Shown here one piece after another: positions 18,807-30,814 of a stretch of 64,000 nucleotides of DNA (its first letter is position 1; the number at the start of each line of letters is the position of its first letter). The translations under genes and the position numbers were made by a program. The notes beneath the pieces are model-generated. The model searched no databases. It saw nothing but the letters and a program-made list of their open reading frames with translations, and had not been told where the DNA came from. The stretch covers positions 620,001-684,000 of the forward strand of contig CAVTYQ010000007.1 in the NCBI GenBank assembly GCA_963739005.1. Direction: 5' to 3'. The stretch is from DASWJZ01 sp963739005 (GTDB taxonomy: Bacteria; Pseudomonadota; Alphaproteobacteria; Rhizobiales; Afifellaceae).

Positions 18807-19460
18807 ATGAAATTCTTCGTCGACACGGCGGACGTCGCCGAAATCCGCGATCTGAACGAAACCGGCCTCCTCGACGGGGTCACCACAAACCCCTCGCTGA
18901 TCGCCAAGTCCGGGCGACCGATGCTTCAGGTGATCAAGGAAATCTGCGGGATTGTGGAGGGCGAGGTCTCAGCGGAGGTCGCCGCCACCGATTTCGACGG
19001 CATGATGAAGGAGGGCACGAAGCTCGCCGCGATCGCGGAGAATATCGCGGTCAAAGTGCCGCTCACCTGGGACGGGCTCAAAGCCTGCCGCGCGCTCCGT
19101 CAGGCCGGCCACAAGGTCAACGTCACACTTTGTTTCAGCGCCAATCAGGCGCTGCTTGCGGCGAAGGCCGGCGCCACGTTCATCTCGCCCTTCATCGGGC
19201 GGCTCGACGACATCAACCTCGACGGCATGGAGCTGATCGGGGACATCCGCGCGATCTACGACAATTATGACTTCGATACGCAGATCCTCGCCGCCTCGAT
19301 CCGCACGCCGAACCACGTGAAAGAAGCCGCGCTCGCCGGCGCCGACGTCGCGACGGTTCCGGCCGCGGTGCTGAAGTCGCTGGTCAAGCATCCGCTCACC
19401 GACAAAGGCTTGGAAAGTTTTCTCGCGGACTGGAAGAAAACAGGTCAATCCATCCTTTGA
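18807..19460 (+). CDS. fsa: Fructose-6-phosphate aldolase / small transaldolase
   Basis: A 217-residue member of the short transaldolase family. It begins MKFFVDTADVAEIRDLNETG, then DGVTTNPSLIAKSG; the Schiff-base lysine lies in IAVKVPLTWDGLKAC and the family signature FISPFIGRLDDI follows. Such proteins act as fructose-6-phosphate aldolase or as transaldolase in the pentose phosphate pathway; the sequence alone does not separate the two. It is divergent from priA and followed by a DUF2061 gene and xerC on the same strand, the usual rhizobial order. Confidence 0.93.
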   Translation: MKFFVDTADVAEIRDLNETGLLDGVTTNPSLIAKSGRPMLQVIKEICGIVEGEVSAEVAATDFDGMMKEGTKLAAIAENIAVKVPLTWDGLKACRALRQAGHKVNVTLCFSANQALLAAKAGATFISPFIGRLDDINLDGMELIGDIRAIYDNYDFDTQILAASIRTPNHVKEAALAGADVATVPAAVLKSLVKHPLTDKGLESFLADWKKTGQSIL

Positions 19461-19518
19461 CGGTGGACGCCTGCCTGACCTTAGCTTGCGCGCACCTGAA
19501 TCTTTCGGAGTTGCGCGC

Positions 19519-19758
19519 ATGGCCAGCCGCTTTCGCGAAGCTCACAGTAGATCGTTCGCCAAAGCCGCCAGCTGGCGGCTTACCGGAAGTATCGACACCT
19601 TCGTTTTGAGCCTGCTTATCACCGGCAGCTTCAAGTTCGCCGGCGGCATCGCCGGCACGGAGCTCGCCACGAAGATCGCCCTCTATTATGTCCACGAGCG
19701 GATTTGGGCGGCCATCCCTTGGGGACGGAGCGTCAGGCCGGAGCTTGTCGCTCGATAG
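19519..19758 (+). CDS. DUF2061 membrane protein
   Basis: A 79-residue protein from ATG 19519. The family pattern is complete: SFAKAASWRLTGSIDTFVLS, LLITGSFKFAGGIAGTELATK and YYVHERIWAAIPWG. Two hydrophobic segments suggest a small inner-membrane protein. Function is unknown; in other bacteria some DUF2061 domains are fused to CysN/CysC-type sulfate activation proteins, which gives only a weak hint. The frame starts 11 codons earlier at 19486, but the SRSFAK core begins just after the later ATG. Confidence 0.85.
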   Translation: MASRFREAHSRSFAKAASWRLTGSIDTFVLSLLITGSFKFAGGIAGTELATKIALYYVHERIWAAIPWGRSVRPELVAR

Positions 19759-19825
19759 GAAATCGTCGGCGCTCGACGGTGAATTCCTCAACCAGTTCGT
19801 TCTATCGTCGTGCTCGGGAGAATCG

Positions 19826-20773
19826 ATGCTCGATCATGACGCAATCCTCGTCACCGCCGCTCCCGGCTTGCGGAGGGCGGCGCTCGGCTGGGCGGAGTAT
19901 CTGGGCCAGGAGCGGCGGCTCTCCGAGAAGACGGTCGAGGCCTACAGCCGCGACCTCGAGCAGTTCCTCCGCTTCCTGACCGAGCATATTGGCGAACCGC
20001 CCTCGCCCGCCGCGATCTCGACGCTTCGGCCGGCCGACATCCGCGCCTTCATGGCGCATCGCCGAACCGATGGCGTCGGCGCGCGTACGCTTGGGCGACA
20101 GATCGCCGCACTTCGCTCCTTCGCCCGCTTCTGCGAACGGCGCGGGATCGCGGCGACCACGGCATTCACGAGCGTTCGCCCGCCGAAACAGCCGAAGAAC
20201 CTGCCGAAGGCGCTTTCCATCGGCGACAGCGCCGCGCTGATCGAAGCGTCGGAGACGCTCTCCGAGGAGCCGTGGATCGCCGCCCGCGACATGGCGGTAC
20301 TGATGCTCCTTTACGGGTGCGGGCTGCGTATCTCCGAAGCGCTCGGGCTGAAGCGCGCGGAGGCGCCTGTTGAAGAGACGGACGCGATCCGCGTCACCGG
20401 CAAGGGCGGGCGCGAGCGGATCGTGCCGGTTTTGCCGGCTGTGCGGCGAGCGATCGAGGGCTACATCGAACTCGTGCCCTTCACGCTCGAACCCGACGTG
20501 GCGCTCTTCCGCGGCGCGCGCGGCGGCCCGCTCTCGCCGCGCCTGATCCAGTTCGCGATCGCGCGTCTTCGCGGCGCGCTCGGGCTCGAGGCGAGCGTCA
20601 CGCCGCACGCGCTCCGCCACTCCTTCGCGACGCACCTTCTGGGCCGCGGAGGCGATCTCCGCACCATCCAGGAGCTTCTCGGCCACGCCAGTCTGTCGAC
20701 CACGCAGATCTATACGAACGTCGACACGGAGCGGCTTCTCGACGCGTACAAAAAGGCGCATCCGCGGGCCTGA
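19826..20773 (+). CDS. xerC: Tyrosine recombinase XerC
   Basis: A 315-residue tyrosine recombinase from ATG 19826, with GGGAG a few bases upstream. The N-terminal core-binding domain (LSEKTVEAYSRDLEQFLRFL) precedes the catalytic domain with CGLRISEALGL (first Arg), HALRHSFATHLL (His-x-x-Arg) and GHASLSTTQIYTNV with the nucleophilic Tyr. XerC resolves chromosome dimers at dif with XerD. Position beside fsa and priA is the chromosomal location expected in Rhizobiales, so this is the housekeeping recombinase and not an integrase. No dif or att site was found. Confidence 0.95.
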   Translation: MLDHDAILVTAAPGLRRAALGWAEYLGQERRLSEKTVEAYSRDLEQFLRFLTEHIGEPPSPAAISTLRPADIRAFMAHRRTDGVGARTLGRQIAALRSFARFCERRGIAATTAFTSVRPPKQPKNLPKALSIGDSAALIEASETLSEEPWIAARDMAVLMLLYGCGLRISEALGLKRAEAPVEETDAIRVTGKGGRERIVPVLPAVRRAIEGYIELVPFTLEPDVALFRGARGGPLSPRLIQFAIARLRGALGLEASVTPHALRHSFATHLLGRGGDLRTIQELLGHASLSTTQIYTNVDTERLLDAYKKAHPRA

Positions 20774-20882
20774 GCCGGCTAACGACCCCCCCCGTTCACC
20801 GCTTCTTGAACGGGTGCCGGGTTTGCGAGCTATGAGGAAAGCCGTAGGATTTCAGTCCTTCGAGCTCGATCAGGAGGTCTCG

Positions 20883-21095
20883 ATGCGGAAGCTCCTAACC
20901 GGCCTTGCTTTGGCGTCGGCGTTCGCGTTTGCCGCCTCGGCGGGTCAGGCCTGTGATTTTCACGTGACCGCCAGCATCCCGAGCGAAGAGGTCGTGGCGA
21001 TGAGCACGGTCGACAGCACAACGCCGTCGGCCGACGTCACCGCCGATCAAACGTGCCCCGCCGGCGCCACCAACTGCGCGCCGACGGATAAATAA
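20883..21095 (+). CDS. Small exported protein with two Cys near the C-terminus
   Basis: A 70-residue protein from ATG 20883, preceded by a good ribosome binding site (AGGAGG, six bases upstream). The signal peptide MRKLLTGLALASAFAFAASA is followed by GQACDFHVTASIP; the mature chain is Ser/Thr/Asp-rich with CPAGATNC at the end. Three Cys in about 50 mature residues suggest a periplasmic protein. The CDFHVT segment followed by a polar tail appears in small exported alphaproteobacterial proteins, but I know of no function. Confidence 0.7.
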   Translation: MRKLLTGLALASAFAFAASAGQACDFHVTASIPSEEVVAMSTVDSTTPSADVTADQTCPAGATNCAPTDK

Positions 21096-21126
21096 ACTCC
21101 TCCTCCGTGTCCTGATGTTGCGGCGG

Positions 21127-21147
21127 CGCCGGTCCTTTGGGCCGGCG
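21127..21147 (+). terminator. Hairpin after the small exported-protein gene
   Basis: CGCCGGTCC (21127-21135) pairs with GGGCCGGCG (21139-21147), with one G-T pair and a TTT loop, 32 bases after the stop codon. The downstream tail (TTCGCTCTTT) is only partly T-rich, so termination may be modest. Confidence 0.55.
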
Positions 21148-21219
21148 TTCGCTCTTTGAGGGCGCCGCGCGCCTGCTCGCTCAGTGGTCGTTTTGCCCTT
21201 AAGACCATGAGCGACCCGC

Positions 21220-22191
21220 ATGAACGACATCTCAAAGCCCGCAGTCATCGCCGAGCCGCCGGTTGCCGCGCGCAGCGGCGCCGCGTCGGAGGGGCTGTGG
21301 TTCGGCTATCTCTGCGCCGCGCTCGGCGCGACGCTCTTTTCGACAAAGGCGATCATCATCAAGCTCGCCTACGCCGAGGGCATCAACGCGGAGACGCTGC
21401 TCGCGCTCAGGATGGCGCTCTCGCTCCCGTTCTACGCGGCCGTCGGCTGGCTTTCGGTGATGGAGCGGCGGCGCACCGGACGCGCGCTTCCGGATCGCGG
21501 GCTTGTGCTGCGCGCCGCGCTCATCGGCGCGCTCGGCTACTGGTTCGCGAGCTACACCGACTTTCTCGGCCTCGTTTACATCTCGGCCCAGTTCGAGCGG
21601 CTGATCCTCTTCACCTATCCGGCCTTCGTGGTCATCCTTGGCGCCCTCTTCTTCGCGCAGCCGATCCGCGCTCCGGCGCTCGTCGGCATCGCCATCAGCT
21701 ATCTCGGCCTGGCGCTCATCTTCGCCACCAAAGTCACGACGCTCGGCGCCGGCGTCGCGAAGGGCGCCGCTCTCGTGCTCGCCGCGGCGCTCGCCTTCGC
21801 GCTCTACCAGCTTCTCGCCAAAGAGCTGATCGGGCGGATCGGGCCACGTCTCTTCACCTGCATCGCGATGAGCGGCGCCGCCGCCGGCGCGCTGCTGCAA
21901 TTTGCGCTGACGCAGCCGCTCGCGAGCCTCCTCGTCTCCGAGCACATGCTCTTCTACGGCGTGCTGATCGCCGTCGGCGCGACGGTGCTGCCGTCGTTCC
22001 TTCTGAACATGGCGCTGCACCGCATCTCCGCGCAGGCGAACGCGACGATCGGCACGCTCAGCCCGGTCGTCACCATCCTGCTCGCCGTCATGATCCTCGG
22101 CGAGGCCTTCTCGTGGATCGACGCTGCGGGAACCGCGCTCGTTCTCGCCGGCGTCGGCTGGTTCACGCTGATGGATCGCAGGTCGGCTTAA
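21220..22191 (+). CDS. EamA-family (DMT superfamily) exporter
   Basis: A 323-residue protein with two EamA domains of about five helices each. The first runs from GYLCAALGATLFSTKAIIIK through YWFASYTDFLGLVYISAQFE; the second from KGAALVLAAALAFALYQLL through TIGTLSPVVTILLAVMILGE. Proteins of this type export amino acids, purines or other metabolites; the substrate is not visible. The 3' end overlaps the convergent gntK stop by four bases. Confidence 0.9.
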   Translation: MNDISKPAVIAEPPVAARSGAASEGLWFGYLCAALGATLFSTKAIIIKLAYAEGINAETLLALRMALSLPFYAAVGWLSVMERRRTGRALPDRGLVLRAALIGALGYWFASYTDFLGLVYISAQFERLILFTYPAFVVILGALFFAQPIRAPALVGIAISYLGLALIFATKVTTLGAGVAKGAALVLAAALAFALYQLLAKELIGRIGPRLFTCIAMSGAAAGALLQFALTQPLASLLVSEHMLFYGVLIAVGATVLPSFLLNMALHRISAQANATIGTLSPVVTILLAVMILGEAFSWIDAAGTALVLAGVGWFTLMDRRSA

Positions 22192-22715
22192 GAAGCGAGA
22201 TGCAGGCCGTCGAGGATCGCCGCGACGATCTGGTCGACGCTCTGGTCGATCGAGACGCGGATCGCCGGCTCGTCGGGCGAGAGCGGCTCAAGCGTCCTGA
22301 GCTGGCTGTCGAGCAGACTCGGCGGAAAGAAATGACCCTTGCGACCCTTCAGGCGTTCCGCGAGGAGCGCCTTCGAGCCGTCGAGATGCACGAAGAGGAC
22401 TGGGCGAACCGCCGCCCTGATGATCCGCGCGCGGTAGACCTTCTTGAGGGCCGAACAGCTGACGACGATCCCCTCGTCGGGAGGCGTGTCACGAATGGCG
22501 GCGCCGATCGCATCAAGCCACGGCCAGCGGTCGGCGTCGGTCAGCGGAATACCGGCCGACATCTTCTCGACGTTCGATTTCGGGTGGAACTCGTCGGCAT
22601 CGCGGAAGGGCACGCCGAGGCGCGCGGCAAGAGCTTCCCCCACGGTCGTCTTGCCACTGCCGGAGACGCCCATCATGACGATCGCAGGAGCGGACGCGCC
22701 GCCCGTGCCGATCAA
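22188..22715 (-). CDS. gntK: Gluconokinase
   Basis: A 175-residue kinase of the GntK family (ATP + gluconate to 6-phosphogluconate). The P-loop is GVSGSGKTTVG. The family motifs DADEFHPKSNVEKM and GIPLTDADRWPWLDAI, VSCSALKKVYR, and LKGRKGHFFPPSLLDSQL are all present. Its start overlaps the stop of the upstream desaturase gene by four bases. It is probably cotranscribed with the desaturase and lpd. No gluconate transporter is nearby. Confidence 0.95.
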   Translation of the reverse strand: MIGTGGASAPAIVMMGVSGSGKTTVGEALAARLGVPFRDADEFHPKSNVEKMSAGIPLTDADRWPWLDAIGAAIRDTPPDEGIVVSCSALKKVYRARIIRAAVRPVLFVHLDGSKALLAERLKGRKGHFFPPSLLDSQLRTLEPLSPDEPAIRVSIDQSVDQIVAAILDGLHLAS

Positions 22716-23629
22716 GATCGGGTCTCCGGGCGCTCATTCATTTGCCCGGCTGCCGGCGCGCTGAGCCGTTGCTGCCATTCACGGTGGAAGGCGACATAGC
22801 CCGGTGACACGGCCTTGAGCTTCGCCTGCTCGCGTAGGTGTAGCTCGGGCAGAGCATGAAACGGCACGGCGGGATTAGCATGGTGCTCCGCGTGGAAGGG
22901 CATGTTCCAGGCGAGGAAGCGCAGCGGGAGACCGGTCAGCGTGGTGCGCGTGTTCTCCCAGAAATCCTCCACGAACGGCAGCCCCGTGTGCTCCGCAAGC
23001 AGATAGGCGCGGAGGAACGGCTGTCCGAGGATCGCCGGCAGCACCCAATAGATGAGCGCCGCGTCGGAGCGGAGGATCACCGACAGCAAAGCGACCGCGG
23101 CGTAGATAGCGAGCATAATGCGCGCCTCCCGCACTAGGCGCGGCTCAAGGGTGCTTGAGACGAACGGCGCCGCCACGTGGCCGGAGGCGTTGCGCATCAA
23201 CAGCGTCGCCTCGCCCTTCCAGTAGCGCCAGCCGCTGAGATGCACGAGATAGTCCGGCCAAGTCTCCACCCGCTTCGATTCAAGCTCCGGGTCGCGGCCC
23301 ACGATCTGCGTATGGCGGTGATGCGCGAAGTGAAAGGCGCGGAACCAGTTCGGCGGCAAAAGGAGCGCGAGGCCGGCAATCCAGGCTACCGCGTCGTTCA
23401 GACGTCGTGACCGGAAGGCGGTCCGGTGCACCGCTTCGTGGAGCGGCGAGAAGAGGAACGTCAGCACGAAGCCATGCGCGACAAGGGCAAGCGGAAGGAA
23501 CAGGCTGCCGCGGCTCAAGGTAATGAACGCGCCGGTCACCAAGAGCAGGCCGAGATGGCCGGCAAGGTGCGTAAGGCCGGCGACGTCCGAAGGCGGCGGG
23601 GACGTTTCGGCGGCGCGTTCTCTTGGCAT
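22712..23629 (-). CDS. Membrane fatty acid desaturase family protein
   Basis: A 305-residue integral membrane protein with the three histidine boxes of the desaturase/hydroxylase superfamily: HEAVH, HFAHHRH and HAEHH. These bind the di-iron centre. Hydrophobic pairs flank each box (LVAHGFVLTFLFSP; WIAGLALLLPPNWF). The substrate (fatty acid, sphingolipid or carotenoid) cannot be told from the sequence. The gene begins three bases after lpd ends and overlaps gntK, so the three form an operon-like string. Confidence 0.88.
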   Translation of the reverse strand: MPRERAAETSPPPSDVAGLTHLAGHLGLLLVTGAFITLSRGSLFLPLALVAHGFVLTFLFSPLHEAVHRTAFRSRRLNDAVAWIAGLALLLPPNWFRAFHFAHHRHTQIVGRDPELESKRVETWPDYLVHLSGWRYWKGEATLLMRNASGHVAAPFVSSTLEPRLVREARIMLAIYAAVALLSVILRSDAALIYWVLPAILGQPFLRAYLLAEHTGLPFVEDFWENTRTTLTGLPLRFLAWNMPFHAEHHANPAVPFHALPELHLREQAKLKAVSPGYVAFHREWQQRLSAPAAGQMNERPETRS

Positions 23630-23632
23630 CCC

Positions 23633-25036
23633 TCAAATATGGATCGGTTTGAACCAGGCCGCCATCGCCGCTTCGCGCACCGCCTCAGACATGGTCGGAT
23701 GGGCATGCGTGGTGCGCGCAAGGTCCTCCGCCGAGCCGCCGAACTCCATCAGCACGGCCGCCTCCTCGATGAGTTCGCCGGCAAAGGCGCCGAGGATGTG
23801 GACGCCGAGCACGCGGTCCGTCGTCTTGTCGGCGAGAACCTTCACGAAGCCGTCCGTGTGGTTCATGGCGCGGGCGCGGGCGTTCGCGGTGAACGGGAAT
23901 TTCCCGACCTTGTATTCGATCCCCGCGTCCTTCAGCTCCTCCTCGCCGCGGCCGACGAAGGCGATCTCCGGCATTGTGTAGACGACGCTCGGGATCACGC
24001 CGTAGTTCACGTGGTCGGCCTGGTCGGAGAGAATCTCGGCGACCGCAGCGCCCTCATCCTCGGCCTTGTGGGCGAGCATCGGTCCGGCGATCGCGTCGCC
24101 GATCGCATAGATGCCGTCGACGCTGGTCTTGAAGTGGCCGTCGGTCTTGACGCGTCCGCGCTCGTCGAGCGCAATGCCCGCTTCCTCCAATCCAAGGCCC
24201 TCGACGTAAGGCCGGCGGCCAATCGCGACGAGCACTATGTCGGCCTCGATCGCCTCCGCGCCGCCATCGCCCTTGGCCGGCGCAACGCTGACGGAAAGCT
24301 CCGCGCCCTTCTTCTCCACGCCGGTCACCTTCGAGCCGAGCCGGAACTTCATTCCCTGCTTCTGGAAGATGCGCTGGCTCTGCTTCGCCACCTCGCCATC
24401 GAAGCCCGGGAGGATGCGGTCGAGGAATTCGACGACCGTCACCTCCGAGCCGAGCCTGCGCCATACGGAGCCGATCTCCAGCCCGATGACGCCCGCGCCG
24501 ACGACCAAAAGGCGCTTCGGCACGCTCTTCAGTTCAAGCGAGCCGGTCGAGGTGACGACGCTCTTTTCGTCGACCTCCACGCCGGAAAGGGGCGTCGATT
24601 CCGATCCGGTCGCGACCACGATCGCCTTCGTCTCGACCATCTCGCTGCCGCCCTTTGCCAACGCGATCTCGACCTTGCCGGGCCCGGCGATGCGGGCGCT
24701 GCCGTGCAGAAAATCGATCTTGTTCTTCTTGAAGAGGAAAGCGACGCCGTCGACGTTCGCCTTAACGGTCGCGTCCTTGTGCGCCATCATCCCGGCGAGG
24801 TCGAGTTCGGGCGCGACCTTGATGCCGAGCTTGCCAAAACCGTGGCCGGCTTCCTCGAACATCTCCGAAGCGTAAAGCAGCGCCTTCGACGGGATGCACC
24901 CAACGTTCAAGCAGGTACCGCCCAAGGTCGCCCGCCTGTCGGCGACGGCGACCTTCATGCCCAATTGCGCGGCCTTGATGGCGCAGACGTAGCCGCCCGG
25001 GCCGGCGCCGATGATGACGAGATCGTACTGAGGCAT
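23633..25036 (-). CDS. lpdA: Dihydrolipoyl dehydrogenase (E3)
   Basis: From ATG 25036, with AAAGGA seven bases upstream, the product is 467 residues starting MPQYDLVIIGAGPGGYVCAI. The redox-active disulfide is in GGTCLNVGCIPSKALL, the NAD site in VVGAGVIGLEIGSVW, and the C-terminal dimer interface carries the HAHPTMSE active-site His motif. E3 reoxidises dihydrolipoamide of 2-oxoglutarate dehydrogenase. It closes the mdh-suc block, separated from sucB by the MAPEG gene. Length and motifs are normal. Confidence 0.97.
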   Translation of the reverse strand: MPQYDLVIIGAGPGGYVCAIKAAQLGMKVAVADRRATLGGTCLNVGCIPSKALLYASEMFEEAGHGFGKLGIKVAPELDLAGMMAHKDATVKANVDGVAFLFKKNKIDFLHGSARIAGPGKVEIALAKGGSEMVETKAIVVATGSESTPLSGVEVDEKSVVTSTGSLELKSVPKRLLVVGAGVIGLEIGSVWRRLGSEVTVVEFLDRILPGFDGEVAKQSQRIFQKQGMKFRLGSKVTGVEKKGAELSVSVAPAKGDGGAEAIEADIVLVAIGRRPYVEGLGLEEAGIALDERGRVKTDGHFKTSVDGIYAIGDAIAGPMLAHKAEDEGAAVAEILSDQADHVNYGVIPSVVYTMPEIAFVGRGEEELKDAGIEYKVGKFPFTANARARAMNHTDGFVKVLADKTTDRVLGVHILGAFAGELIEEAAVLMEFGGSAEDLARTTHAHPTMSEAVREAAMAAWFKPIHI

Positions 25037-25122
25037 GCGATCCTTTCCAGGGCTCCTCTCAAAGCTCCGGTCCGCCCGCTCCGCCGCGAAGCGGAGCGGG
25101 CTCAATCAATGACGCGCCTATT

Positions 25123-25530
25123 TCACAGCAGCGCGACGACCATCACGATGAGCCCGATGATGGAGACCGTCCAAACAAGCGTGCGGACAACCGGAAGCCC
25201 GATCGCATAAATGGGAACGTAGACGACGCGCGACCAGAACCAGATGTGCGCGCCAGTCGCTCCAAGGCCGCCGGCCTTCCCCGACACCGCAAGGGCGAGC
25301 GCGAGCGCCACGAAGGCGGGATAGGTCTCGAGCAGATTGTAGAAGGCGCGGCTGATTCGCCCGCCGTAGGTGTTCTCCAGCCGCCGCCCCTCGTCGCGCG
25401 GGCTGAACGCGTAGCCGAGACCGAATTCGGTAACGCCTGCAAGTGTTTGCAGCACGAGTTGCACGAGAAGCAAAACCACCGACCAGCCCAAAAGGACGAT
25501 TTCTGTCGGCATCATCGCCGTCGTTTCCAT
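25123..25530 (-). CDS. MAPEG family membrane protein
   Basis: A 135-residue protein with four hydrophobic helices, the MAPEG topology: LGWSVVLLLVQLVLQTLA, a loop with GLGYAFSPRDEGR, then RAFYNLLETYPAFVALALAL and SRVVYVPIYAIGLPVVRTLV. Bacterial MAPEG proteins are related to microsomal glutathione transferases; a glutathione-linked detoxification role is possible. It lies between sucB and lpd on the same strand, an arrangement I remember from other Rhizobiales, which suggests cotranscription and not functional linkage. Confidence 0.9.
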   Translation of the reverse strand: METTAMMPTEIVLLGWSVVLLLVQLVLQTLAGVTEFGLGYAFSPRDEGRRLENTYGGRISRAFYNLLETYPAFVALALALAVSGKAGGLGATGAHIWFWSRVVYVPIYAIGLPVVRTLVWTVSIIGLIVMVVALL

Positions 25531-25563
25531 GATTGCCCTCCCCTTCCTGCCGCAGGCTGCGGC

Positions 25564-26817
25564 TCAGAGATCGAGCACCAGCCGCTGCGGATCCTCGATC
25601 GCTTCCTTCACACGTACCAGGAACGTCACGGCCTCGCGGCCGTCGACGATCCGGTGGTCGTAGGAGAGCGCAAGATACATCATCGGGCGGACGACCACCT
25701 GCCCGTTCCGCACGACCGGCCGGTCCTCGATCCGGTGCATGCCGAGGATGCCGGATTGCGGCGCGTTCAGGATCGGCGTCGACATCAGCGAGCCGTAGAC
25801 GCCGCCATTGGTGACGGTGAATGTGCCGCCCTGCATCTCCTCGATCTTGAGCTGCCCTTCGCGGGCGCGCTTGCCGAAATCGTTGATGGTCTTCTCGACA
25901 CCCGCGATCGAAAGGTCTTGCGCGTCGCGGATCACCGGCACGACAAGCCCCTTCTCCGTGCCGACGGCGACGCCGATGTGGTAGTAGTTCTTGTAGACAA
26001 GCTCGTCGCCGTCGATCTCGGCATTGACGGCGGGGATATCTTTGAGCGCGTTCACGCACGCCTTCACGAAGAAGCCCATGAAGCCGAGCCGGACGCCGTG
26101 CTTCTTTTCGAAGACCTCGCGATAGATCTTCCGGAGATCCATGACGGCGCCCATGTCCACGTCGTTGAACGTGGTGAGCATCGCCGCGATGTTCTGCGCC
26201 TCCTTCAGGCGGCGGGCGATGGTGAGGCGAAGACGCGTCATCTTCACCCGTTCCTCGCGCTCCGCGTCGCTTGGCGCGCTCGGCGCACGCGAAGGCGTGG
26301 GCGGGCGCGCTTCGGCCGGCGTCTTCGCGGCCCGTTGCAGCGCCTCAAGCACGTCGCCTTTCAGCACCTGACCGCGCTTGCCGCTGCCGCTCACGTCCTC
26401 AGCGGAGAGTCCCTTCTCCTGCATCAGCTTCGCCGCCGACGGCGCGGGCGGCATCTCGGTTCTGGCTACGGCGGCCACCGGTGCCGCAGGCGCCGGACGG
26501 CTCCCGTCGCCCTTCTTCGCGTCGGCGCGTGGCTGCATCGCCGCCGGTCCGGCCTGGATCGGCGCGGCCTTTCCGGCTTCGCCTTCCGCGATCACGCCTA
26601 GGAGAGCGCCGACACCGACCGTCTCGCCGTCCTTGACGGATATCTTCTCGAGACGCCCGGCGGCCGGCGCCGGAACCTCGAGCGTCACCTTGTCGGTCTC
26701 AAGCTCGACCAGCGGTTCGTCCCGGGCGACGGCGTCGCCCTCCTTCTTCAGCCATTGGCCAACGGTTGCCTCCGTCACCAATTCGCCGAGGGTCGGAACC
26801 TTGATTTCAAGCGTCAT
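25564..26817 (-). CDS. sucB: 2-oxoglutarate dehydrogenase E2 (dihydrolipoyl succinyltransferase)
   Basis: From ATG 26817 the product has 417 residues. The lipoyl domain comes first (TLGELVTEATVGQWL; lipoyl Lys in ETDKVTLEV, about residue 43). An Ala/Pro-rich linker follows, then the E1/E3-binding domain (LMQEKGLSAEDVSGSGKRG) and the catalytic core ending SYDHRIVDGREA, with the active-site His. The frame extends about 77 codons upstream without family character. It forms the core of the 2-oxoglutarate dehydrogenase complex with SucA and LpdA. Confidence 0.97.
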   Translation of the reverse strand: MTLEIKVPTLGELVTEATVGQWLKKEGDAVARDEPLVELETDKVTLEVPAPAAGRLEKISVKDGETVGVGALLGVIAEGEAGKAAPIQAGPAAMQPRADAKKGDGSRPAPAAPVAAVARTEMPPAPSAAKLMQEKGLSAEDVSGSGKRGQVLKGDVLEALQRAAKTPAEARPPTPSRAPSAPSDAEREERVKMTRLRLTIARRLKEAQNIAAMLTTFNDVDMGAVMDLRKIYREVFEKKHGVRLGFMGFFVKACVNALKDIPAVNAEIDGDELVYKNYYHIGVAVGTEKGLVVPVIRDAQDLSIAGVEKTINDFGKRAREGQLKIEEMQGGTFTVTNGGVYGSLMSTPILNAPQSGILGMHRIEDRPVVRNGQVVVRPMMYLALSYDHRIVDGREAVTFLVRVKEAIEDPQRLVLDL

Positions 26818-26852
26818 TGGTCTTTCCCCTCGCGTCGATCCGGGTCCGCCGC

Positions 26853-29807
<2,955 letters not shown>

Positions 29808-29902
29808 CACGTCCTACAGGGCACGCCTGCCCTGTCCTTTCCGTCGCGGCCCTGCAAGCGCCGCGCCATCAGATCGGCCGGGGCGCGGCACCCGGTCGGA
29901 TA

Positions 29903-30814
29903 TCAGCCCTTCAACAGCGCCGCCAGCGTCTCGCCGAGTTTTGCAGGCGAAGGTGACACCCGAATGCCGGCCGCTTCAAGCGCCGCGATCTTGTCCTCAG
30001 CCCCGCCCTTGCCGCCCGAAATGACGGCGCCGGCGTGGCCCATGGTGCGGCCGGGGGGTGCCGTCCGCCCGGCGATGAACCCGACCACCGGCTTCCAGCG
30101 GCCCTTCTTCCTGGAATCCGCTAGGAATTGGGCCGCCTCCTCCTCGGCGGACCCGCCGATCTCCCCGATCATGATGATCGACTTGGTGGCATCGTCGGCG
30201 AGGAACATCGCAAGCACATCGGTGAATTCGGTGCCCTTCACAGGGTCGCCGCCGATTCCGACCGCGGTCGTCTGGCCGAGGCCGGCGTTGGAGGTCTGGA
30301 ACACTGCCTCATAAGTAAGTGTGCCGGAGCGTGAGACAACACCGACCGAGCCCTTCTTGAAGATCGAGCCGGGCATGATGCCGATCTTGCACTCCTCGGG
30401 CGTCAGCACCCCCGGACAGTTCGGGCCGATCAGGCGGGATTTGGAGCGGTCGAGCTTGGCCTTCACCCCGACCATGTCGAGGACGGGGATGCCCTCGGTG
30501 ATGCAGACGATGAGTGGCATCTCCGCGTCGATCGCCTCCTCGATCGCCGCCGCGGCTCCTGCCGGGGGTACATATATTACGGAGGCGTTGGCGTTGGTCC
30601 GCTCCTTCGCCTCCGCAACGGAAGCATAGATCGGGAGCTTCACCTCACCGCCGTCGACCTTTCCGGTCCAGAATTCCCCACCCTTCTTGGGGTGGGTGCC
30701 GGCGACCATCTTGGTTCCGTAGTAGGCAAGCGCCTGCTCGGTATGGAAGGTGCCGGTCTTGCCGGTCAGGCCCTGGACGATGACCTTGGTGTTCCGGTCG
30801 ATGAGGATCGACAT
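29903..30814 (-). CDS. sucD: Succinyl-CoA synthetase alpha subunit
   Basis: A 303-residue alpha subunit. The CoA-binding N-terminal Rossmann part (VIVQGLTGKTGTFHTEQAL) is followed by the ligase part, with the phosphorylated His in GRTMGHAGAVISGGKGG. It makes succinate and ATP or GTP from succinyl-CoA together with SucC. Its start shares a base with the sucC stop (overlap at 30814), which couples the two subunits. Confidence 0.98.
   Translation of the reverse strand: MSILIDRNTKVIVQGLTGKTGTFHTEQALAYYGTKMVAGTHPKKGGEFWTGKVDGGEVKLPIYASVAEAKERTNANASVIYVPPAGAAAAIEEAIDAEMPLIVCITEGIPVLDMVGVKAKLDRSKSRLIGPNCPGVLTPEECKIGIMPGSIFKKGSVGVVSRSGTLTYEAVFQTSNAGLGQTTAVGIGGDPVKGTEFTDVLAMFLADDATKSIIMIGEIGGSAEEEAAQFLADSRKKGRWKPVVGFIAGRTAPPGRTMGHAGAVISGGKGGAEDKIAALEAAGIRVSPSPAKLGETLAALLKG

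Noticed and set aside
20461..20773. XerC as the integrase of a mobile element
   Set aside because: Its neighbours (fsa, priA) are the housekeeping context of xerC, and no att repeats, tRNA or phage genes are nearby.
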